Below, piece after piece: positions 12,801-24,025 of a stretch of DNA of 64,000 nucleotides. Made by a program: the position numbers and the translations under genes. The first letter of the stretch is position 1. Each line of letters begins with the position of its first letter. The notes below the pieces were generated by a model. That model was not told the DNA's origin. It was given only the letters and a program-made list of their open reading frames with translations, and ran no database searches. This DNA is from Pyrrhosoma nymphula (Eukaryota > Arthropoda > Insecta > Odonata > Coenagrionidae). Location: contig OY754337.1 in the NCBI GenBank assembly GCA_963573305.1, positions 81,915,094 to 81,979,093 on the forward strand, in the 5' to 3' direction.

Positions 12801-14418
12801 ATCATTTGTGCAATCGCAATGATTGGAAAGTTGTCAAGTTAGATTGCCTTAAGCAGCCACACTATCGCAATTCACAATCCGCTGGAAATCTAAAGATGCA
12901 TACACATCAATTCCAGGCACTAAACTTATTTATAATGAAATAAATAGATTGATGTGCACGTAAAATTTTGGCATCTGTCGCTGTTTGAGGATTTCCGTGG
13001 GAATATGAATGACAAAGAGTTCTAACACATGTGTTTCGCTGACAATACGATTGATTGTTTGTCTTGTTCAGTTCCCAGAGGCATCCTTTGAGAACAAAAG
13101 CAAAGATGCCGTGGGAAAGACCACGGAAGTAACACGGGTAGAGGCAACCATCGATGAGCGCACAGATGCGAGAATTTCACCGGTTCGTTTTGACGGATCG
13201 AATCCATTTCAAATCCCTCAGAGCCTGAATGACCAGTTGTGCTGCTGAAGTGAGCTATTCCACTGAGAAGTTTTAAGAAGCTTAGGAAGGGTCGATATGT
13301 GTGCAAGGTAACTCTTGGAAACATCCAGTTCCCAAAAGCCCTTAAGAAGTTTCCGGTGGAACTTAACGCCTCAGCAACTAAACTGACTCAAACACTCGGA
13401 ATGATATGGGGGGAGCTGGGTTCGAGTCACAACCTAGGCGTGTGATTTTTCCACTTTGAAGCTCTCGCTGTGCAGGATATTTATATGCTTTTAGCGGAAC
13501 ATAAGCAAGGGATTCACTCCAAATATCCTCGTGATTACAGCATTATTTTGTTATTTAAATCCTCTAGCTGTAAAGGTTTTGCCTCACCAAATGTGTATTT
13601 TCGTCATTCCTCAATAAAAAAACTCGTATCGTTAAGTGTAATGCCATAATGGGTGGGAAAACATAAGTTGAGCCAATATCTTGAGTGCAAGTAATTTTAA
13701 AAAAGCAAATAAAGAAACGCCTGTACCAAATTCAATGCATTTCTTATGGGAGTAAATTTTTAACAATATTGGGGTAAAAATAACCCAAAAATTTGCTATT
13801 TTTATAATTCAGACCCCTTTGTGGGCGCGCGCTCAACAACTCACCAAAGTTTTATCGTAATCGGATGAGTGGTATTCGAACGCATAGAACACGAACAAAC
13901 AAATATTCTTTTTTATATTTTAGAAGAAGGCAAAAAAAGGAGACGATTGATATTACCCAGCAGGGTTAGGCAGCGATAAGTAAGACAGCCATAGCTCAGG
14001 AAGGGTAAATGAGAGAAAAAAGGAGGGAAAAAGATTCCCAGTAGTATAACATGCAGACTACTCAAATAAATTCTCTAAATTAGATAAAACTAGTTCCCTT
14101 CGAAAAGAGCGCCCTGTGACAAAAATAAACGGTAGAAAAATAAGCCGTAGGCAGAGTGGCGGGGGTCTCCTGCTTTCAGGTTGTGGAAGGGGAGTTTGAT
14201 TGGGTAAGATAAACAGATTAGCACAATCTCCGATTGTTAATTTTTAGCCTTTCGCTTAGGATTCACAGATAAACGGCCTCGAAAATATATAAACGTAAAT
14301 AAACGGATTTCCTTGTCATAAAAATACCTATCTTCTCCTTTTTGGAAACTAGAAATAGGCAAGACCCTCTCATCCCAACTTACTCTCAAACTCACACAAA
14401 CACAAGGAAACATACATA
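12801..14418. other. Unassigned region with one B-box remnant
   Basis: GCTGGGTTCGAGTCAC at about 13417 looks like a B box of another decayed SINE (about 13380-13470). The reading frames at 12533-13324 overlap SINE sequence or each other on opposite strands and are not credible genes. Confidence 0.4.
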
Positions 14419-15102
14419 TCTAATCTATATCTATATACATAAAGAATAGGTAGGTATACATAAAATAATGTTCGTCTGTCTGTCTTTTGTAGAAATCTAC
14501 AATTTTAGTCTGATCGTGCTCAAAATTTGCAGACTAACAGTTCAAGACAGGAGGAAAATTATAGGCTATTTTCAAAAATCTCAGGGCCCCAAAAGGTCCC
14601 AAAAAGGGGCCTTTTGGTGGTCTACACTAAGCATTGGGTTTTGTGCAGTGGTTTCATTGTTTGCTATTTAAAGTTACTTCCGCTCAAGATAGAAGGTTGG
14701 GATTTGTTTATAAAATGGCGGAAAGAAAGAAGTTTATAATTATTTCAATCAATTATCTTTCCCAATTCGTATTTTTTTGAAAATTGCGTTTTTATCTGCA
14801 AAAACGCACATTTTTATCTGATATAAAAATAGCACATTTCCTTTACAACCTTATTTTGGTCTTTAACATATTTAAAATTAATTTTGCTTATTTAAGCTAA
14901 TTAGGATTGCTAAGAGTTGGGTTTTGTGCATTAGTTTATTTTTTTTCTTTTTAAAAATACTTTCACTCAAGGTAGAGAGTTAAAATTTATTTTATCAGAT
15001 GCACTAAAGGATGAAGTTTCTCATTTTTTCAATCGATTCTTTTCTTATATAATGAGTTATGAAGGAAGTGTGATCCCGAGGAACGCCGGGTAATTCAGCT
15101 AT
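14419..15102 (+). mobile_element. Helitron-like non-autonomous element (tentative)
   Basis: The unit starts in a TCTATATAC-rich stretch followed by a CTGTCTGTCT motif. It ends with CCCGAGGAACGCCGGG, a small GC hairpin, eight bases before CTAT. A GC hairpin just before a CTRR-like end is the Helitron signature, although here the last base is not a purine. A strong hairpin, CCAAAAGG/CCTTTTGG, lies at 14589-14617. A segment beginning TTGGGTTTTGTGCA occurs twice (14634 and 14918), so the interior is partly duplicated. No Rep/helicase coding is present. Confidence 0.35.
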
Positions 15103-15262
15103 TGCACGTATAAGTACTGGTGCATATCTCGCAGTACTCCCCTCCTTCATGTACCTTCTCCCCCTCCCACTTCCCCTCTACGCCGCTCCTTCTTCAGCCC
15201 TACGGAAAGCGGGCGCGGGCCAAATATAGAAGTGGCGCCAGAGTATCGATCCCTCAAGCACG

Positions 15263-15290
15263 CCAATTTGCATGTAAGGGTATAAAAGCA
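15263..15290 (+). promoter_or_regulatory. Candidate promoter: CCAAT, octamer and TATA
   Basis: CCAAT (15263-15267) overlaps the octamer-type ATTTGCAT (15266-15273), and TATAAAAG follows at 15281-15288. The spacing is compatible with a core promoter, but no recognisable transcript follows. Confidence 0.25.
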
Positions 15291-15429
15291 AAGGGTTTTC
15301 CTTCTCTCCACCCCATCCTCCCCCAACACTTTGAGAAACTCCTCATTCCACTTCATTCGACCACAGACACACGCTCTGTAAAGTCCGATTCACATCGAAC
15401 GAAATAAAACTTCGTAAGGAAATAATAAC

Positions 15430-15534
15430 CTGGGAGATGTAACTTAAAACACCGAAGTGAGGAAATTTGCCATGTAAAGATCCCTTGACCGATATTCGAA
15501 CCTGGATCACGCCATTGCCGTTCAGGTGTGTTAG
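15430..15534 (-). mobile_element. tRNA-derived SINE family A
   Basis: On the minus strand it reads ACACCTGAACGGCAATG, then a B box GGTTCGAATATCGGTC, then CATGGCAAATTTCCTCAC. This matches the order of the 12672 copy. A MITE has inserted at its 5' edge. Confidence 0.6.
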
Positions 15535-15721
15535 TATTATAGTTTGAATTAACCGTTAACTACCTTGTTAATATACTATGGATTAAAAAGGAATCAGTAA
15601 AAAAGTAGTCACTCCATTATGGCGGCACAAAAAAGGCTTCATCCGTGCTACGTTACTGGGCCCATAACCTGTTATAGCCCATAGTAAATTAACTAGTTAA
15701 CGGTTTAGTCAAACTATAACA
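15535..15721. mobile_element. 187-bp MITE with 5-bp duplication
   Basis: The terminal inverted repeats extend about 45 bases: TATTATAGTTTGAATTAACC at the left, and the right end is the reverse complement of TGTTATAGTTTGACTAAACC. Both arms continue to CTATGG/CCATAG. GTTAG is duplicated on both sides (15530-15534 and 15722-15726). The interior of about 95 bases is non-coding. A 5-bp duplication fits few superfamilies (Transib is one), so no class is assigned. Confidence 0.7.
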
Positions 15722-15747
15722 GTTAGCCAGTGACATGGTTGTCGGGG

Positions 15748-15850
15748 ATCAGGTCAGTGTGGTGGCTGTATTATTGGCTTCCCAAGCCGAGGTCACGAGT
15801 TTGAATCCCGCCAGTGGAGAAGATTTGGAGTAGAATCCCGATTCCTACTT
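15748..15850 (+). mobile_element. tRNA-derived SINE family D
   Basis: GTGTGGTGGCTGTATTATTG (A-box region), then ACGAGTTTGAATCCCGCC (B box, about 15797-15814), then an ATTCCTACTTTTG body. Related copies lie at 18190-18300 and, inverted, at 37448-37540. Confidence 0.55.
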
Positions 15851-15869
15851 TTGCGCTCTGAGCACTCAA

Positions 15870-16411
15870 GGTATGAGCGAAATATAACTTCACCAAGAAT
15901 TCGATGAATTTGACGTAATTTTAAAGAAAAACCTCCCATCTTTTTAATTGAATCAAAATATTTACCCCTTTCAGAACTACTTTTAGAGCAATTTTCCTAA
16001 AAATATAAGCTGTTTTGCATGGGATAGTTTACGGCTGTACGCTCCAGAGGGAGAATATTGAAAAAATAACTCCTAGAATTCGTTAAAAAACTAATACTGT
16101 GCAGTCTGTATGTTTTATAAACTATTTATAAACATTAATAAATTACTCACTGCAGTAAGCTTTACAGAATTGCAAAAAAAACTTCTGTTTTTCAGGCTAT
16201 TTAGCCGTACGGCGTGAAAAGGTTAAGCAATTTAGAGACTTATGTGGTTATATTTATTTAATCACTGAGAATTTCTGTCATATATAACTATATTTTTGCA
16301 CCATTAACATTACAATATTTACGGCACACTTCTTACAGACGCCTAAATTAAAAAATAAAATTAAAAAATGGTCTTCTATTACGACTAGGGAACTATCTCG
16401 CTCAAACTACC
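15870..16411 (-). mobile_element. TTAA-flanked MITE, family B copy 2
   Basis: This is the inverted copy of the 8420-8974 element. The right end CTCGCTCAAACTACC is followed by TTAA (16412-16415), and the left end is GGTATGAGCGAAATATAAC preceded by TCAA. Shared internal blocks include CGCCGTACGG (seen as CCGTACGGCG) and GTACGCTCCAGAGGG. There is no coding capacity. Confidence 0.7.
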
Positions 16412-16415
16412 TTAA

Positions 16416-18189
16416 CTCAAGTCTGGGTCGTCGGATGGAACGTTTAGCTGTGGATCCCTCCTAGTGCTTCTGATTAATGCTGTCGCCAGGCTTTTCTCAG
16501 CTCTTCCTCCATTCCCCAAACACTAATTCCCTTTCCCACCGACCCATCTTTTCTCAATGGCGCAAATTACCTCAGTGTATGGTCACCCTCCAAAATAATC
16601 AATCAGTACATAAATAGATACGTGTTGGTATCCCCGTCAAGTAAAATTTTTCTTTGTGGAATACCCCAGCTTATTTTCTGTTCATGAGGGTGACTGTATA
16701 CTGTTCTACTAGGTGCATTTTGCAGCAAGGTATTGACCCGGCCTAAATTGAAGTTGGCGTTGAGTACACATCTTGAAACGCGAGAAAATGCAATGGAAAT
16801 TGCGTCACACTGAAATAAATATTAGAATTATCGCGGGGAATAGTTTATCTTTACATTATAATTCGCGCAAAGGAGTAATCCAAAACTAAAACCACTCCTT
16901 CAACCTGTGTAGCCTCGTATATATTTTTGCCAACATAAACAATTCCAACGAGAACACACGATATTTTCAGTTGGAGTCGTAGGTAGTCGAATTCTATGTA
17001 TATGTATATTTTATGGCGGGTTGGTCAATGTTTAATAAATATGTCAATTTCCTTTCACCATTGTTTTGCTATTTAATTTTAGCAGCTTAAGTTGAAAATG
17101 ATAGCATTGAAAATCTATTTCTTGTAATGGATAATGACGATGTTAACTGAAAAAGAATGAATACCCTTCATAAAATACATACAGTTAATCAAAAGTGGTC
17201 GAGAACAAACTCAACAAAGTTTAATTTTAGATACTATGATATAACTAGATTAGATAGAGTATTAACTGATAACTACAGTCATCTTTATATCACAGGATTT
17301 TGAGATACCACAACAACTTAATAGCATGAACATTGAAAATTGGCGACCCAATACAATGCCATAGCAATGGAAAAAACAGCCACAGATGGCTTCCACTGGT
17401 AATGTTGCTAATGTTACGATTTCCCTGATCATCTGAGCTTATTCAATATAAGTTATAAGCATATGCTGAGGGAATTTTAAGCATACACGGCTCCAATTTC
17501 GGTTATTAGCGTTAATTCCACACATTTAGTGGCTTCGAGGCTGGGTACGAATAGGAAAATTGAGTGCCCAAGATATCTTCAAGTCTCTCGACTTCGCAAT
17601 CCATATATTCTCTTACGCAGAGAGCGTACGGAGGGAAAAGGGGGTTCGGGTTGGCGCTCACTTAGGCAGTCATGAAATTCTTTATAGCTTCCGACCACCA
17701 TTTTTCATACTTTCACCCGCATTGTAACAATTGTAGAGGGGTTGGGGAGGGAGGGGGGAGTTGGCACGGCGACGCCAAGTAGCCTCGGGACAACAACACG
17801 CCGAGCGGTCACCTTGGAGACGCCCGATTCAAACATGACCTTTGACCACGATGCGACAGCGGCGGTTCGACTGAGTCACGTCCCTGCGCCCGGAAGATGC
17901 TCTGAAAGAGAGCTCTTGATGACAAAGTGACCTTGCGTCGCAAGGAACGCCACCTCTTTGCGATCCAGCGAGTACCATGGGTGAGACATAACAGCACCTT
18001 GCCTCAGGAAGACTAGTTTTAAATAAGGAAATCGTAATGCGACTTCAACATCAACATAAAGGTTTTCATCGGGTGTTTATGTGAAGAGATATGCAATTTT
18101 GCAATAACATAACTATATCACAGCAAACTCTCTTAAAAAGGGGAAAATGTTGGCCAAACAGCTATATTGAAAAGAATAGCACTTTTGGC
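16416..18189. other. Unassigned; GC-richer patch 17740-17970
   Basis: Mostly AT-rich. The patch 17740-17970 is GC-rich with overlapping ORFs on both strands that match nothing I recognise. No tRNA or clear transposon end was seen. Confidence 0.4.
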
Positions 18190-18300
18190 TGAAGGGGATT
18201 GATTTAGAGTGGTGGCTAGAATCCTGCTCACCCATACCTAGAGTCCGGTTTCAAATCCCGCCATTGGGAGACATTTTTCACTAAGATATCCATCCCTATT
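18190..18300 (+). mobile_element. tRNA-derived SINE family D
   Basis: AGAGTGGTGGCTAGAATCC, then GGTTTCAAATCCCGCC (B box, about 18249-18264), then ATCCATCCCTATTTTATTC. It is related to 15748-15850. Confidence 0.55.
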
Positions 18301-19173
18301 TTATTCATATTATTTTGGCACAAGAACAAGTCCTAAGGGCTCATTTCTGGTGAATAGGATGATGACAGTGTTGCAGAAGAACTTTTTATTGGGGAAAAAA
18401 GGGGGTGTAAGTTCGTAAACTCACAACAAAACTTCTGTACAAAATGATTTAAAAGGTTAATATAAATGCTCAATTAAATGTTATGTAGTTTTTTAAAACA
18501 ATATTTGTAAAGATAAATCTAGTAAATTCCAACCTAATACATATTGATGTATAGTTTAATGCAAAGTTTTAACTCCAATTATCTCTCATTCGGATTCCCT
18601 CCAATATCGTTTCCTCGATTAATTTCTCACTAAGCTGTTTATAACAACAACATATATCAAAGCAAATAAATGATTATTCATTTAAAAACACTTTATTGGG
18701 CCAGAATATAGGGTGCAAAAGAAATATTATCTTAAAATAAACTATGACACAATTAATCTTAATTAAGCTCCTAAAATCGTTCTAATATCTGCTTTTCTAA
18801 CAGTTTGATCTTACAATTAGACATGACTTAGCATAGTTTATAAATAAGTCAGAATACTCGAGGCCAATAATGGTCGTTGCCATAGTTCTTATCATAGAAG
18901 AGAGGGTAAAAGCACTAAATTTATACGCTTTAAGTAATATAGAAGCATCAATAAAATAATAAAATCAAATATGAGAAACAGGAAATGGCAAAAATAAGCC
19001 ATTGCCGAACACTTTATGCCGAAATCCGGACGTTTAATCGAACTCGAGAAAGAAAGGTGCTAATAAGAAAAGAATCTTACCTGCCCCGTTTGATTCACGA
19101 TTCTATAGAGATCGCGAAACGGGCTAATACTTTTAATCATGACGATGCCTCTGAACTTTCCCATCCTGGAAAC
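18301..19173. other. AT-rich DNA without recognisable gene
   Basis: I see only AT-rich sequence with short ORFs and no recognisable element. Confidence 0.45.
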
Positions 19174-19181
19174 GCCTCCCG

Positions 19182-19858
19182 TAGGCATTGCAATAGTACC
19201 GGTATTTTTTTGATGAGTATTAAAACATAGCAAATATTCGCCCGGTAGTACTGACAAAAAAATACCGGTAAACTGGTAATTATATGTTTGATTAAATATT
19301 TTAATTAATTACAAATGTACGTACGTTTCACCCTAATTTTCCGGTATTTCGGCAAATTAGAACATCAGTCCAAAAAGATGCACAGAAATTTCCATCCATT
19401 GGCATTTTTTACGATAATTCATTGGGAATATATACATCGCGGCTATTCAGTAAATATATTTTATTCTACGCTGTATGTTTGCGCTCGTCGCTTTTTGTTG
19501 GAATGGTTTTAAATCACATGAAGAACGATCGGTATTGTTTTAATGTTGTGGTCAGGTAAAATCCCCTGTTATATAGTGATCAATACTTGCGGTCGCACTA
19601 AAGTTTAAGAACCAGGAATAAATATTTGTATTCATATGGTTTGAAAATCATTGATTGTCTGGTGTATTTATTAATTCTGGGTAATTAATTTCGTAGTTAG
19701 TTTCGTTAGTTGACGTATGATGGAAGTGCTGTATAAATACAGGTATTTTTAGTACCGGTACCGTCGGTAGTACCGATTCTAAATACTGGTTGGTACTACC
19801 GGATTAAAAAAAAATGTTATCGGTACTACCAAATACCGGTATTTTTTGCCCATCCCTA
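19182..19858. mobile_element. Non-autonomous hAT element, 677 bp
   Basis: The 8-bp flanks are GCCTCCCG (19174-19181) and GCCTCCTG (19859-19866), a target duplication with one mismatch. The ends are TAGGCATTGCAATAG...TACCGGTATTT at the left and the reverse complement of TAGGGATGGGCAAAA...TACCGGTATTT at the right. ACCGGTA recurs many times in the subterminal regions, as expected for transposase-binding sites. An 8-bp duplication with a TAGG end is typical of hAT. No transposase fragment is present (the ORF at 19315-19512 is unrelated). Confidence 0.8.
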
Positions 19859-19866
19859 GCCTCCTG

Positions 19867-22269
19867 GCCGGACAACTTGACGCAACGGGCTCCTCCGAGA
19901 CAAACCGTGAAGAAGACAAAGAAAGCAGTGGGACGCAAAACTAGTCACCACAATCTAAGACAAAAGATTCATAGATATGCAAACTCTGCAAGTCTCCCAT
20001 TGTTAAGACGACGATATACAGCAGCAATCACTTCACTCCTGAAGACGCTCGCGGCAACACGAGGGAAACGTTGAGCTAAAAACGCTCGGACCGCAGCATA
20101 ACTCTAACGCCGCAAAACACACAATTTAGAGATCACTCCATAAAAATCAGACGCAAGAAATAACAATATATTCTTTTATGCATATTTCAGTCCCAGTTTC
20201 GCCGTTGTAGGTTTATATTTTCATATTTTAATGAGGTGAAACAAAATTGATCTGCAAGGATATCTTTCGATTCTCCCGTTTAAAACCGAAGAATGAAATT
20301 CTTTCTATGCTCGAAATTTTTACATTTTTTCCCCAACTCACTGAGAAATTAGAAACATTCCTTGAAAATTTAAGCCCTCCCGCTTGATTTGAAATGCCCA
20401 GGAAATTGTATAAAAAATATCTGACGTCATTATGGGTTTTTCCGTGTTGTGTCGGATGTCGTTCATGAGATGCTTTTTCTCATCATCAAGCGAACGAGTG
20501 TTTACAGGGGGTGCTGTAGAGGGCGTAAAGTACATAACGGTATTGAAAAAGTTCCACTTCAAAATATACGAATAGCTGGAAATATACGAGACAGAACGCC
20601 ACAAAAATTAGAACCTATGTGAGAAACAAGATGTTCCCAATCGAAGACGTATTGAGTGCAACATAAAAAATTCCTTTTGATAACTGAGTTTTAGACAGTA
20701 GAAACAGATCGTAAGGAATATGTGTTCATAGCTGAAATTGAAAAACTCATAGAAAGAGATATAAATATTCCAATTGTTAACTATCTCATTTCGTTAACTT
20801 ATTCATTAATTTGATGGAAAAAATGTACAAAAGGTGCTCATGGATTTGAATCAATAATTGACAGAATTATGATACTTAGGGTAAAAATTAGATAACATTT
20901 TACAGAAACCCACCCCAGTTTTCTTCATGGTAAAAAAAAATTTGCAACCCATTTGTAAGCCTAAACCTCTACATTAATACCTTAATATATTCTTGCCAAA
21001 ATCGTATTCAAAATATTTAAGGCCAGGTATAGTGCAACTTGAATCTAAAAGATTTTTTTTCAGAGGTAAACTTTTAACTCTGAAGAATAAATAACTTTCC
21101 TAATTTATGTAGTCATCATAGTTCAATGCCGAAGAATGTGGGTTTTTCGCTCTGATGTACGAGTAATGTAATATTTCGGCTATCAAATTATGCACTTTTT
21201 CAATTTTGGGGAAAGCAAATAGTCCAAGCGCTGCATTAATTGATTAAAAAGAAGTCTAATTAAACTAAAAGGACAAGCACATACTTAAATGTACGCTGGG
21301 TTGTAGGGTCCACCTGCCGTGCGTACAAAAATTGCACGATGGGGTTGGTATTCAAACCAATCCACTTATCTTTGATGGCCAAAATAAAATCCGGCGGGTA
21401 GCGCCCGCAGCGTTCATTTAAATTCATAAATAAAGATAAGATGCACGCGCTCAACAGATAGAAAAATATAACGAATGGTTAGCTCCAACGTAGAGACGTT
21501 GGAGTTACGGATTCTTTAAACTGTCTTATTTCCCGGGTAGAATGCGGTTAGTGAATTAAGCGAGACAAGACGTTAAGGCATACTGTGGAAAACAAAACCA
21601 AATTGATTGCCTCCGGTAGAAATACGGAAGATGACTTTAGAAGTAGGTCAGGAAGAGTTTGATGAATTATGCGGAGGGGGTGTAGGAGGAAGAAGGCCCA
21701 GAGAAGCGAGAATAATAACCCCTCAGCGAGGAAGTTCGTGTGGAGAAAAAGGCGTTCAATAGCCGGATATAATATAGTATAGAGCGGCAGCAATCAAGTT
21801 TTTGCAGGAAGGAATCTTACCCACACAAACCCATTTGTGATGTGAAATGTGGAATCCAAGATTTGGTCGTTCGTTCTGGGAGAGGTGGTATGGAGGTTGA
21901 AATTAGGTGACGCGCCGCAGTTCTCTGACTGCTGGGGGTAATTTTCCCCAATCGGCGTAAGTGGGCTATTAGGGTGGAATGGGATTCAAGGAAGCGGAGG
22001 AGGGGTGGATATAAAACCCTGGGATCGGCACTGGCCTGCTCTAACGTTTGATTGGACGTGGTGGTCGAGTATATGAAATGATTCCAACCGATGGTAGATG
22101 CGACCATCTTCCGTTAGTTTGAGTATTGCCGAGAGATTTTATTGCAGTTTCAATATATGCGTAAATATTAATTATTATTTAGTTAAAATTAAGCATATTA
22201 TTATTTATTAAATATTAAAATGCGTAATTTTAACATTCATACAAATGATTTTGAATGTAATAATCCACA
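19867..22269. other. Unassigned region; possible minus-strand exon at 21824-22107
   Basis: At 20038-20075 CTGAAGA, a GCTCG/CGAG stem and GAAACGTT echo the hammerhead-like motif. On the minus strand 22107-21817 is open from an ATG and runs to a GTAAGA donor-like site near 21824, and a second open stretch (21454-21260) follows. Neither has recognisable domains. They may belong to an unknown transposon or host transcript. Confidence 0.3.
21483..21504. repeat. Perfect 9-bp hairpin
   Basis: CTCCAACGT, loop AGAG, ACGTTGGAG. It has a tight loop and perfect pairing. No poly(T) tract follows to suggest a terminator. Function unknown. Confidence 0.6.
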
Positions 22270-22716
22270 ATAAGAACTTAGAAGATGCAACTTTCCACGG
22301 ATAAAAAATTATTCGACCCGGATTTCGATGCACTGCATCATCATCAGGTACATAAATTTGCTAATCAATGTACATATACAGGGCAATTCTCCAGTAACCA
22401 GTGCCAAAGTGTCTATTTTTCCAATACTTGTCCCTTTCCCCTCCCACCCATCGACGCGCCACGGGACATCACCCCAAAGAACTTTTTTTTTTAATTTCAA
22501 ATGTTAACGACATTCTTGTGTAAATAATACTTCCTCCCCCCTTTAAATTTTTCCCCTTCCCCACTCCCTCCCTCCACTTTCCTAATCTCCCCCACCCACC
22601 TTCTCTTGTATATATACCTTGATTTAAAAATTTATGTACCTGATGATAATGCAGTGCATCGAAACCCGTGTCGAATAAATTTTTATCTGCGGAAAATTGC
22701 ATCTTCTAAATTCTTA
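22270..22716. mobile_element. Penelope-type relic: two terminal units in inverted orientation
   Basis: The left (minus) unit 22270-22385 and the right (plus) unit 22601-22716 are reverse complements with modest divergence (shared TTAGAAGATGCAA, TCGATGCACTGCAT, CAGGTACATAAATTT). Each holds CTGATGA, a hairpin around ATGCA/TGCAT, GAAA and a GTC triplet (right unit: CTGATGA 22640-22646, GAAA 22661-22664, GTC 22670-22672). The right unit is flanked by AAATTTAT and ATAAATTT, which could form the closing stem. The spacer is CT-rich, like the tract before the Penelope terminal repeat at 58911. The class assignment is inference. Confidence 0.55.
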
Positions 22717-23967
22717 TTAATTTGAAATTCAACAGCATCTCGCCTGATACCTTCCCCTTTTTGTAATAATCCACAGTTCCTCTTGACGGTTTTAGTTTTG
22801 GCCAACCAATAAATGCGATTCATACGATATAGCAACATTTTTCACAAAAAAGTTAAATTCATTAATATACGAAAAAATGTACTAGCTAACACATAATTGC
22901 AAACATCTATTTGAACAAAAATAACCCTACTTCCCTTCCTATCTAGCTTCATTATTCATATAAAAAGTAATATCACTATTTGCGTATAACATTCTTATTC
23001 CCTGAAACTTACTTGCGCACAGAATCCAACTCTTCCTACTGAGTAAGCGAATACATCTGCAAAGGACTCATTTCTGTGGGCGAACGCCACTTTATGCCAT
23101 CCAAAACAGTGGCGCAGGAAACTCCGGTGAAATTGGTCTCTCTGCGTCTTATGGAAAGTCCGCTGGGTAAGATTCCCAGATGTTGCGGCCTGCAGTGTTT
23201 CGTTGTTTTTTTCTCTTGATAACGCCACCACGTGCCGGAATCTGTATCTACTCTTTCAGATTTTCTTGCGAGAAAATTCGAGTGCGACCAATTCAAAATC
23301 CCACGATTTACCGTGAAATCATTCAACCAGGGGCTTGACCTGACTTAGATTATTCTTAAGATTCATTCAAATTATGAAGAAAGAAAGGAAGTGCAAATTA
23401 AGGCGTGTATTTTTGTGTTCTTGTGCCAGACTTAAGTTGCACGCAGTTAAATTTTCCGTAAAATTTTTGAGAATAATCTCAAATAGTGCATGATGCTAAT
23501 CGAAAAATTTTCGTAAGAATGTTTTCAGCCACAGAGTTTGTTGTTAAACATAAACGTTTCCTTGAAAAGTTTAGAAAATTAGATATAGTACATGTTGATC
23601 GACGTAAAAATTTCCTAAAAGAATTTTAGAAAATCTATTGTGATGCTTGATGGTCTCCTTAAGTTTTTCCTTGAAATGTTTTAGAAAATTATTCCTACCA
23701 AATGATTGTTACTTAGGGTAAAGTTATCGTTATAATGTGTCTATTCATTACTTCCCCAAGGTGCGCTGTTCTCGATCAGCAAACATTTCCCTCGTTATCG
23801 AATAAGCTAATTCGTGGAAGATGGCTGCAATTGTGTTAAGATATTATGCATGTAGTACCAATAGGAAACTTTTCCTCTCCTAATGGTATTTTTCTGTACG
23901 TTATCCTAAAATGTAGATATTACGCACAACTTATATGTAACACGGGTAGTCTATACTTCGCGGCGGC
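22717..23967. other. Unassigned; minor diverged tandem repeat
   Basis: Between about 23550 and 23695 a TTTCCTTGAAA..GTTTAGAAAATT unit occurs about three times with drift. On the minus strand 23231-23010 is open and meets a GCAAGTAAGT donor-like site near 23010. No homology is recognised. Confidence 0.35.
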
Positions 23968-24025
23968 GAGGAAACAAAATGCTAACGCTCCTGGACACGG
24001 CCTGGGAGAAGCATTTTGTTTCCTC
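23968..24025. repeat. 58-nt hairpin with 16-bp perfect stem
   Basis: GAGGAAACAAAATGCT (23968-23983) pairs perfectly with AGCATTTTGTTTCCTC (24010-24025). The loop contains a further CTCC/GGGAG pairing. Its size is near that of a small pre-miRNA or a tiny fold-back element. Neither can be decided from one sequence. Confidence 0.7.
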
